The translations under genes were made by a program, and so were the position numbers. A stretch of DNA of 64,000 nt from Lewinellaceae bacterium (GTDB lineage Bacteria; Bacteroidota; Bacteroidia; Chitinophagales; Saprospiraceae), in NCBI GenBank assembly GCA_016711435.1, contig JADJSY010000033.1, forward strand, positions 1 to 64,000, given 5' to 3'. The notes under the pieces were generated by a model. The model was not told the origin of the DNA. It searched no databases and saw nothing but the letters and a program-made list of their open reading frames with translations. Shown here one piece after another: positions 8,173 to 15,130 of this stretch; position 1 is the stretch's first letter, and every line of letters begins with the position of its first letter.

Positions 8173-9168
8173 CTAAGGCACTTCCACCGTATTTAGAATC
8201 TTCGTGATAATATCCTCCTGGGTCACATTTTCGGCTTCGGCTTCGTAGCTCAATCCGATGCGGTGGCGCAGCACATCTGCGCAGATGCTCCGCACATCTT
8301 CAGGAATAACATAGCCGCGCCGCCGCAAAAACGCCATTGCGCGGGCCGCCTGCGCCATGGCAATGGTAGCGCGCGGCGAAGCGCCGTAATTGATGAGCGG
8401 CGTCAGGTTGCGCATGCCGTATTCGCCCGGTGTACGGGTGGCGAACACAATTTCCAGGATATACTGTTCAATTTTTTCATCCATATAAATCCCGTGCATC
8501 ACCTCCCGGGAACGCATCAACGTATTGGTAGACAGTACTTTGTGTACAAGTGGATGTTCGCCGCTCAGGTTGCGGCGCATGATGTCGCGCTCTTCGTCTT
8601 TGGCCGGATAACCGATTTTTACTTTGAGCAGAAAACGGTCCATTTGCGCTTCCGGAAGCGGATAAGTGCCTTCCTGATCGATGGGATTCTGGGTAGCCAG
8701 CACCAGAAAAGGTTCTTCGAGCGGAAAAGTTTCGTTGCCGATGGTCACCTGTCGCTCCTGCATGGCTTCGAGCAGAGCGCTTTGTACTTTGGCAGGCGCC
8801 CGGTTGATTTCATCTGCCAGCACAAAGTTGGCAAAGATCGGTCCTTTGCGCACTGCAAATTCTGATTTGGCCGGATTGTAAATCATGGTGCCGATCACAT
8901 CCGCCGGCAAGAGGTCGGGCGTAAATTGTATCCGGCTGAACCGGGCATCGACGGCTTGTGCCAATGTTTTGATTGCCAGTGTTTTAGCAAGTCCGGGCAT
9001 ACCTTCCAGCAGAATATGTCCCTTGGTCAGCAGACCGATCAACAGGCGTTCGAGCATGTACTCCTGCCCGACAATTACTTTCGCCGTTTCTATTTTTAAC
9101 AACTCAACAAAAGCGCTCTCCTCGTGAATTCGGTGGTTGAGCGCTTGTATATCCACATAGTTTTGCAT
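8173..9168 (-). CDS. MoxR-family AAA+ ATPase (paralogue 1)
   Basis: 331 residues. Walker A GMPGLAKT at 56-63, Walker B VLADEIN at 116-122, LATQNP sensor and QEGTYPLPEAQMDRF. Helical lid with arginine-finger-like SPRAT at about 273. It is a different subgroup from the MoxR at 2733-3698, which has a different N-terminus and lid sequence. Its partner is unknown: the next genes downstream are a membrane adenylate cyclase and a lipoprotein rather than the usual DUF58/VWA proteins. No in-frame lesion. Separated from the downstream cyclase by the palindrome at 8058-8170, so whether they share a transcript is uncertain. Confidence 0.92.
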   Translation of the reverse strand: MQNYVDIQALNHRIHEESAFVELLKIETAKVIVGQEYMLERLLIGLLTKGHILLEGMPGLAKTLAIKTLAQAVDARFSRIQFTPDLLPADVIGTMIYNPAKSEFAVRKGPIFANFVLADEINRAPAKVQSALLEAMQERQVTIGNETFPLEEPFLVLATQNPIDQEGTYPLPEAQMDRFLLKVKIGYPAKDEERDIMRRNLSGEHPLVHKVLSTNTLMRSREVMHGIYMDEKIEQYILEIVFATRTPGEYGMRNLTPLINYGASPRATIAMAQAARAMAFLRRRGYVIPEDVRSICADVLRHRIGLSYEAEAENVTQEDIITKILNTVEVP

Positions 9169-9210
9169 ACCTGTCTGGTTCTAATGACGGGCAAAAATAG
9201 GAACAAATGC

Positions 9211-9338
9211 TAATGATGAATGATGAATGATGAGTTATGAATGATGAATGATGAATGGGAAAATGAAGTATACATTCTTTCCCTTCCAGCCTGAAACTCC
9301 AATAACTCATCACTCATAACTCATAACTCTACTCATAC
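9211..9338. repeat. intergenic repeat, ATGATGAATGATGA class
   Basis: Tandem ATGATGA/ATGATGAATG words (9211-9258) face CATAACTCATAACTC words (9305-9330), giving an imperfect palindrome. The last codons and stop of the acyl-CoA ligase (MYE-stop) lie within its right arm. Confidence 0.7.
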
Positions 9339-11146
9339 ATCTTCTCAATTTCACGCCCGTATTTCTGCATGATGACCCGGCGTTTCAATTTTAACGTCGG
9401 GGTAAGTTCGGCTTCGGTTCCGTCTGCTTTCACCGGTTCCCAGGTGGAGGGCAGCAGGGTGAATTTTTTTACCTGTTCGGCATGGCTGAAATTCGGGTTG
9501 ATGCGTTCCACCAGCATTTGATAACGTTCCAGTACCCTGGGATGGCGGATCATGTCAGAGAGGTTGCTCCAGGCAATATCGTGTTTCTGGCACCATTCTT
9601 TGAGTCCTTCTACTGCGGGCACGATGAGGGCGGATACAAATTTCAGGTTTTCGCCGACCACCATTACCTGTTCTACCAGGCGGTGCTCCTTATAAATGGA
9701 TTCAATCGGAGAAGGGGCAATATATTTTCCCAGGCTGGTTTTAAGCAACTCTTTTTTGCGGTCTGTGATTTTCAGGAACCGGTACCCTGCTTTCCCAGGC
9801 ACGATCATACCAATGTCGCCCGTGTCCAGCCAGCGTTTGCCCTCGATATAACGAATCACTTCCGCCGTTTTTTCAGGTTGTTTGAAATAACCTTCCATGA
9901 TGCCCGGTCCGCTGGCAAGAATTTCGCCCTCACCGGGTTTGTAATCGCGGCTTTCTTCGATGCGCAGTTCGATGCCGTCGAGCACCACTCCCACCGTGCC
10001 GAGCATTGCGGCATGGGGTTCGTACCGACTGAATGTGATACCCGGCGAGGCTTCCGTCAGGCCATAACCCTCCCGGATGGGAATACCGGCGGCATTGAAT
10101 ACGCGCATGATTCGGAGCGGACAGGCAGATGCGCCGGTAATAATGCCCTTGATACTGCCGCCGAGCGCTTCCCGCCATTTGGAAAAAATAAGTTTATGCG
10201 CGATTTTCCATTGAAAAGCCTTCCAGCCGCTGTATTTTTTGTCAAAATCCCAGTCTTCTGTCAGGTTCAGCGCCCAGAAGAAAAGTGCTCGTTTCAGTCC
10301 TTTCAGTTCGAGTCCTTTACTGTAAATTTTGTCGTACACTTTTTCCAGCAGGCGGGGTACTGTTGTAAAGAAATGCGGCCTGATTGCTTTCAGATCGCCC
10401 TCTTCGCCTCCGAGGTTGTCGGTTCCGGTAAAGGAAACACTCACCCCGCAACGAATGAAAAAATAAACGGCGACCCGCTCAAAGACATGGCTTACGGGCA
10501 GGAAACTCAACACCCGGTCGCCTGCCACGATGGGCACCAACTTGTGTATAGATTCTACATTGAAAGCAATATTGCGGTGTGTAAGCATGACGCCCTTCGG
10601 ATTGCCTGTGGTGCCGGAAGTATAAATCAGGGTACAGAGGTCATCCGGCCGGACAGTCGCCTTGATCCGGTTCACTTCGCTGAGGTCGCCTTCCGTGAGC
10701 AGCACATCCCAGCGCCGGGCAACCGGGTGATCGTAGAACGTGAAAATTTCTTTCACGCCGGGCGCCTTTTCACAGGCCTGATGTACTTTATCGTACAAAT
10801 CGCCCTCTCCAACAAAACAATATTTGACTTCCGATTCATTTAAGATGTACTCGTATTCACGGGAACTGATGGTTGGGTACATGGGTACGTGCAGTATGCC
10901 CAACTGAAGCATCGCAAAATCCAGGATGACCCACTCCGGCGATGTTTTATAAACAACCGAGGCAATTTTATCACCTGGCTGAAGCCCGAGGCCGAGCAAC
11001 CCGAGGCTCATCTGATTGCCCAGTTCCACAATACGGGCAGTGGAGAGGTACTGCCACTGGTTATTTACTTTGTGGCCAAATGCTTTTTCCTGCGGATGCT
11101 GACGCAGCTGTTCATACAAGTAATCGAAAAGGCGATTTTCAGTCAT
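9329..11146 (-). CDS. long-chain acyl-CoA synthetase (AMP-forming)
   Basis: 605 residues, full length for the long-chain fatty acid CoA ligase family. AMP-binding P-loop LIYTSGTTGNPKG at 173-185, GYGLTE motif at 360-365, adenylate-contacting DTGD (in WLDTGDIG) and the hinge/Lys region ITDRKKELLKTSLGKYIAP near 470-490. Activates fatty acids with ATP and CoA for beta-oxidation or lipid synthesis, and is probably peripheral at the inner membrane. Monocistronic: a 620-bp AT-rich interval lies upstream and a repeat at the 3' end. Substrate length cannot be read from sequence alone. Confidence 0.9.
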   Translation of the reverse strand: MTENRLFDYLYEQLRQHPQEKAFGHKVNNQWQYLSTARIVELGNQMSLGLLGLGLQPGDKIASVVYKTSPEWVILDFAMLQLGILHVPMYPTISSREYEYILNESEVKYCFVGEGDLYDKVHQACEKAPGVKEIFTFYDHPVARRWDVLLTEGDLSEVNRIKATVRPDDLCTLIYTSGTTGNPKGVMLTHRNIAFNVESIHKLVPIVAGDRVLSFLPVSHVFERVAVYFFIRCGVSVSFTGTDNLGGEEGDLKAIRPHFFTTVPRLLEKVYDKIYSKGLELKGLKRALFFWALNLTEDWDFDKKYSGWKAFQWKIAHKLIFSKWREALGGSIKGIITGASACPLRIMRVFNAAGIPIREGYGLTEASPGITFSRYEPHAAMLGTVGVVLDGIELRIEESRDYKPGEGEILASGPGIMEGYFKQPEKTAEVIRYIEGKRWLDTGDIGMIVPGKAGYRFLKITDRKKELLKTSLGKYIAPSPIESIYKEHRLVEQVMVVGENLKFVSALIVPAVEGLKEWCQKHDIAWSNLSDMIRHPRVLERYQMLVERINPNFSHAEQVKKFTLLPSTWEPVKADGTEAELTPTLKLKRRVIMQKYGREIEKMYE

Positions 11147-11769
11147 ATCTTATTGGTTTTCAACATGTTTTCGCATAAAAAATTGACTCTTAAAACAATT
11201 TGTAAAAATACCCGACAGGTTTTTTCGAAAGCCAAAAGTGGGTAATTTTTTTAAAAAATTTAATACTAATTTAAAATACAGAATTCAAATGATCGAATAG
11301 GAGAAAACGCGGATTTATCCATAATTAATTTGTGTCATGTAAAATATTGAAATATTATTGGCCGGAGCAATTTGACACAAATAATTTTTTTACTATAAAA
11401 ACAAGCCATCCGCTTGTAAATGCGGTTAGAAAGCTTCAATTTTGTAATTCTTGTGGGAAAAGTCATCTTCTTCACCGGCATATATTCTGAATTGCCCGGT
11501 TTTCTTCTGAAGATGTACCTTATCAATTTTTTGTGGTTTCGTGCAATAGAGGATCTCAGCAGATCAGCTCGATGAAAGCAATGTGTTCACTATCGACTTC
11601 GTATATCTTCTTGTGATGATGCGTCGACTGGGAAAACAGAACTTTTTGTCCCTATTACAATCAAATGAACACGCAGCGCAGGGATGTCGTCCGTATTGCC
11701 AGATTGAAGGTATACTGAGACATCGTACTTTGAATTCAATTGTTTTATGTCCGATAAACAGCAGGTGTG
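11147..11769. other. AT-rich intergenic region without a gene
   Basis: About 620 bp of low GC between two divergent genes. I see no convincing coding frame. A small inverted repeat, AATTTGTGTCA (about 11327-11337) against TGACACAAAT (11373-11382), could be an operator or hairpin. A CCGC/GCGG hairpin follows at about 11410. The region presumably carries the promoters of both flanking genes. Confidence 0.5.
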
Positions 11770-12609
11770 ATGAATAATACACAAGTGCCACCACTTAAAC
11801 TGATTTTCAGGGGTAGGCTCGAGTTTGGCTCCGAGCGCACTTTTAATATGGTGTTGCACCATTGGAACACCAGGGTTGAAAGTTATTTCAAAGCCGACGT
11901 GCTGCTGAAAGCAGAAGACGTATTTCATGCGGATTCATTTACGCTCGATGTGCCGCAACAGGTGCTGATGAGTACGGAAAAACATTGGCGCAGCACTACC
12001 GCGCTCCTGAAAGAGATTGCCCAATATGCCCTTGCGGGTAATGTGGGCGCCTGGTGGGTCAATAGCGGACAGGTGCTGGCACAATATACCATCGAACCGC
12101 AAAGCGACAAATCGGCTGTGGTGGAATTCATCAGAGGCCGTGACCTCGTACAACAGGGCGGTATGGAGATGGCTTCGGAAGCATTGAGCAGTGCGATCTC
12201 CAAATTTGAACGCAATGCCCTGGCCTACGAACGCAGGGGTTATGTGAATTATAAACTCAAGAACTTCAAAGACGCCCTGTACGATTTTTCTAAAAGTATC
12301 GGTATCAATCCCAACAATCCGGAGCCATACTATGGTTGTGGTAAAGTGAAGATGATTATGAACGACTGGGACAATGCTATTCTGGATTTTGACGCTGCCA
12401 TCAAGGGATCTTTGGCCGTGCAGCCTTTGCACTGGCTGGCCCGTTTGCGCAAAGGAGAATGTATGTTTCATTCCAAACGGTATGCCGAGGCGATCCCGGA
12501 ACTCAAGTTGTTTTTGCAGCGAAAACTGGCTGAGACGCATCCGGCTTATCGCTTCCGCCCGAAAGCGGAATTTCTGCTGGCTGAATGCCAAAAGATGTTA
12601 GCGGCCTGA
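11770..12609 (+). CDS. TPR-repeat protein
   Basis: 279 residues. A GTG directly precedes the ATG chosen here. The N-terminal 110 residues form an uncharacterised domain (PPLKLIFRGRLEFGSER...) resembling a beta domain. From about residue 115, TPR units follow (ALAYERRGYVNYKLKNFKDA, then NNPEPYYGCGKVKMIMNDWD, then a third ending at the C-terminus). No signal peptide, so a cytoplasmic scaffold or adaptor is likely. Alone on its strand; nothing nearby suggests a partner. Confidence 0.75.
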   Translation: MNNTQVPPLKLIFRGRLEFGSERTFNMVLHHWNTRVESYFKADVLLKAEDVFHADSFTLDVPQQVLMSTEKHWRSTTALLKEIAQYALAGNVGAWWVNSGQVLAQYTIEPQSDKSAVVEFIRGRDLVQQGGMEMASEALSSAISKFERNALAYERRGYVNYKLKNFKDALYDFSKSIGINPNNPEPYYGCGKVKMIMNDWDNAILDFDAAIKGSLAVQPLHWLARLRKGECMFHSKRYAEAIPELKLFLQRKLAETHPAYRFRPKAEFLLAECQKMLAA

Positions 12610-12742
12610 ATAGTATCTTAAAAAATTACTGAAAACCAGCATGTTATACAGTAACCGGGTTGGTTTTTTCAAGAGTTAATACAAAGGAAGAGTGTAATGG
12701 GTAATTATGGCAACGGCTGTAATTACCTGTTTTTTTTGTTCT

Positions 12743-13183
12743 TCACTCCCACACCTGCCGCTTCCGATACGCTACCCCGCGAAAAAAGGCAACCGGCGAG
12801 CCGTCCTGCCTGGTAACGGTGATAGCGTAGTTGGAAATATGGTTGCCGAGATTTTCTTCGGTAGCGACAGCCCTCAGTTCGTCATGTTCCCGGACGGGTG
12901 CAATATGTTCGATGCTGCAATGTATGGATACCGCATGGCGGCCCTGCGAATTGCAGGCAAAGGCAAAAGCGCTGTCGGCCAACGAGAAGGTAATGCCGCC
13001 ATGCGCCACGCCGAAGCCGTTGAGCATCTCGCCGCGCACCCGCATTTTCAGGGTGCAGGCGCCCTCCTCAACTGAAACGAGTTCCATACCCATCCATTGA
13101 CTAAACGGGTCGTTGTCGAACATCCGGTGAAAAATTTCTTCCGGGCTCAGATGTTCGGGATGGTGATCGTTTTCTTTTTCCAT
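12743..13183 (-). CDS. paaI: PaaI-type hotdog thioesterase
   Basis: 146 residues from the ATG at 13183 (MEKEND). An in-frame ATG at 13234 would overlap the paaE stop by 8 bp (ATGCTTGA) and add 17 residues; both are plausible, and family length favours the shorter. Hotdog-fold signature GFGVAHGGITFSLADSAFAF at about residues 65-84, with the conserved HGG and active-site Asp. PaaI hydrolyses stalled ring-hydroxylated phenylacetyl-CoA thioesters, relieving CoA trapping. It follows paaE directly, probably translationally coupled, which strengthens the name, although paaABCD are not in this window. Confidence 0.85.
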   Translation of the reverse strand: MEKENDHHPEHLSPEEIFHRMFDNDPFSQWMGMELVSVEEGACTLKMRVRGEMLNGFGVAHGGITFSLADSAFAFACNSQGRHAVSIHCSIEHIAPVREHDELRAVATEENLGNHISNYAITVTRQDGSPVAFFRGVAYRKRQVWE

Positions 13184-13226
13184 AAAAGCAAGTTGTGCGA
13201 GATAAATGGATTTTTTCCTTACAACA

Positions 13227-14306
13227 TCAAGCATCGAAACTAACCACCACCCGCTTGGTTGTCGGGTGCGACTGGCAGGTTAGCACATAACCGGCGGCTA
13301 TTTCGTCGGCTTCGAGGCCGTAACTGACTTCCATATTTACCTGCCCGTCCAGTATCCTTGCTTTGCAGGTGCTGCATACGCCGCCTTTGCAGGAAAAAGG
13401 TAAATCGGCGCCGGCGCGCATGGCGGCATCGAGCAGCGTAGAACCGTCGGAAGGCAACAGAAAATCAAATTGTACACCGTCCTGAATCACCGTAACAGAG
13501 GCATCGAAGCTGTTTGCAGATACAGATGCGGCAGGTATACCGGCTCTTTTTTGCTGCATCCCTGCCGTTGTAAATAATTCAAAATGAATCTTTTGTGCAG
13601 CCACGCCCAATTGTTCGAGCGTTTCTTTCACTTCAAATACCATCGTTTCCGGTCCGCACAGAAAAAAATGATCGACCGCCTGCGGCTGAAAGAAATAACG
13701 CGCATAAGCCTGGCATTTGTCGGCGTTTATCCGGCCGAAGAACAGATCGCTGCCCAGCGATTCGCGGCTCAATACATGATGAACTGCCAAGCGTTCGGGA
13801 TAGCGGTTTTTGAGCGCTTCCAATTGCTCCCGGAATACGATGTGGTCGAAGCCCCGGTTGCCGTAAAACAGCAGGAAACGGCTGTGCGGCTCCTGCTCCA
13901 GGGTGCTTTTCAGGATAGAAATAATGGGGGTAATGCCACTTCCCACCGCAAAAGCGACATATAATTTGCTGTTTTCGGGGCTTAACTCGACGTAAAAACG
14001 TCCCTGCGGTGGCATGACCTGGAGTACATCACCCGCCCGGAGTTGTTCGTTGGCAAATGTACTGAACACGCCGCCTTCTTCTTTTTTGATCGCAACCCGC
14101 AGTTCGTTTTCGTGCGGCGCCGCACAGATCGAGTAGGAGCGCCGGATATCCGCTCCGTCGATGGTGGTTCGCAGGGTCAGGTACTGGCCCGGAATGAAGT
14201 GAAATGCTTCACGTAGTTCTTCCGGCACATCAAAGGCGATGGACACGGTTTCTGCCGTTTCGCGGCGAATTTCACGGACGGTAAGCGGATAAAAGTGCGA
14301 AGTCAT
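13227..14306 (-). CDS. paaE: PaaE-type oxygenase reductase (FAD, 2Fe-2S)
   Basis: 359 residues with three modules. FAD-binding barrel with RRSYS at 55-59; NAD(P)-binding Rossmann part with GSGITP at 122-127 and FLCGPE near 210; C-terminal plant-type ferredoxin with Cys306, Cys311, Cys314 and Cys344. This order is that of PaaE, the reductase passing electrons from NADPH to the phenylacetyl-CoA epoxidase. Generic flavodoxin-reductase/ferredoxin fusions share the layout, but adjacency to paaI supports the assignment. Its start codon abuts the AGTCCGAAGTC-class repeat (14311-14508): the first codons read through a repeat word, GTGCGAAGTCAT on the plus strand. Confidence 0.85.
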   Translation of the reverse strand: MTSHFYPLTVREIRRETAETVSIAFDVPEELREAFHFIPGQYLTLRTTIDGADIRRSYSICAAPHENELRVAIKKEEGGVFSTFANEQLRAGDVLQVMPPQGRFYVELSPENSKLYVAFAVGSGITPIISILKSTLEQEPHSRFLLFYGNRGFDHIVFREQLEALKNRYPERLAVHHVLSRESLGSDLFFGRINADKCQAYARYFFQPQAVDHFFLCGPETMVFEVKETLEQLGVAAQKIHFELFTTAGMQQKRAGIPAASVSANSFDASVTVIQDGVQFDFLLPSDGSTLLDAAMRAGADLPFSCKGGVCSTCKARILDGQVNMEVSYGLEADEIAAGYVLTCQSHPTTKRVVVSFDA

Positions 14307-14310
14307 TTTG

Positions 14311-14508
14311 AAAGTCCGAAGTCGTTAGTGCGAAGTGCGAAGTCCGTAGAGTGTGCCGTGGCAAGTCCGAAGTCTTGAACAGTCCGAAGTCGTTAGTGCG
14401 AAGTGCGAAGTCCGTAGAGTGTACCGTTTCATACTCGGAGTTGCTAAAAATGGTACGGCACACTCTACGGACTTCGGACTATTGACTGACGACTTCGGAC
14501 TTGTCCGG
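14311..14508. repeat. intergenic palindrome, AGTCCGAAGTC class
   Basis: Two near-identical about 46-bp direct copies (AGTCCGAAGTCGTTAGTGCG... at about 14313 and 14391) face a right arm, CACTCTACGGACTTCGGACT from 14461. It lies between rpsT and paaE, both minus strand. The same words build the element at 48876-49047. Confidence 0.85.
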
Positions 14509-14586
14509 AACACAAAAAGTGTATCTCGCGGTCACGGGATACACTTTTTGGAGCGTTGGCTGGCAACGCGCATCAGAAACAGGATA

Positions 14587-14848
14587 TTAAGCCTGTGCCA
14601 GGGCGTTCACATGACGCATCAGGCCACTCTTCAGGTTGGCAGCCTTGTTGCGGTGGATATTGCCGCGTTTTGCCAGTTTGTCAACCATGCTGACAACTTT
14701 AGGCAAAAAGGTCAGCGCTTCAGCCTGATCTTTCAGTTCGCGCAGGTTTTTGATAGCCGTACGCGCTGTTTTTTTTGTAGTAGCGATTTTGCAGACGACG
14801 CTTGTCGTTTTGACGGATGCGTTTGAGTGCAGATTTATGATGTGCCAT
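14587..14848 (-). CDS. rpsT: 30S ribosomal protein S20, frameshifted in an A8 run
   Basis: From ATG (complement of 14846-14848) the frame reads MAHHKSALKRIRQNDKRR, the classic S20 N-terminus. It must then lose one base in the A8 run complementary to 14769-14776 to continue KTARTAIKNLRELKDQAE and on to NIHRNKAANLKSGLMRHV. With seven A the gene encodes 86 residues, normal for S20. S20 binds 16S rRNA early in 30S assembly. A -7 promoter motif TACCTTTG lies at 14916-14923. An essential-class gene is unlikely to be dead, so this is either a sequencing overcall or slippage-dependent expression. Confidence 0.9.
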
Positions 14849-14915
14849 ATTATATTACTTTCAGCGTAAGGATGCAGAAATTTAAAGAAAAAGTTGGTTT
14901 CCCTGTTTGGGCGGG

Positions 14916-14923
14916 CAAAGGTA
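14916..14923 (-). promoter_or_regulatory. candidate -7 element of the rpsT promoter
   Basis: The minus strand reads TACCTTTG, a match to TAnnTTTG, 68 bases before the rpsT ATG. A T-rich stretch, not a clear TTTG, is at the -33 position. Confidence 0.45.
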
Positions 14924-15130
14924 TGCTTTACAAATGAAAAAAGAAAAGGTGTTTTAAAATTTTCTTCTGCGAAGCCATACTTTTTTTCAGGTTCCCCCAA
15001 TTTTGTGCGTTTCCATATCTATCGAACCCAAAATGGGTTAAACTGTTGTCATATAATATACCTTCTTGATAGAAAAGCCGTTAGGGGTTTCTATTTTTGC
15101 GGGCTTTTCCACTACGTACTTTTTCGAACA

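Noticed and set aside
9482..10843. 453-residue plus-strand frame
   Set aside because: Antisense shadow of the acyl-CoA ligase, which has all AMP-binding motifs.
11335..11526. 63-residue minus-strand frame in the AT-rich gap
   Set aside because: Low-complexity basic sequence with no RBS or homology. Chance frame.
14311..14508. Tandem AGTCCGAAGTC copies considered as a CRISPR array
   Set aside because: No regular repeat-spacer periodicity, repeats are palindromic as a pair, and no cas genes are present.
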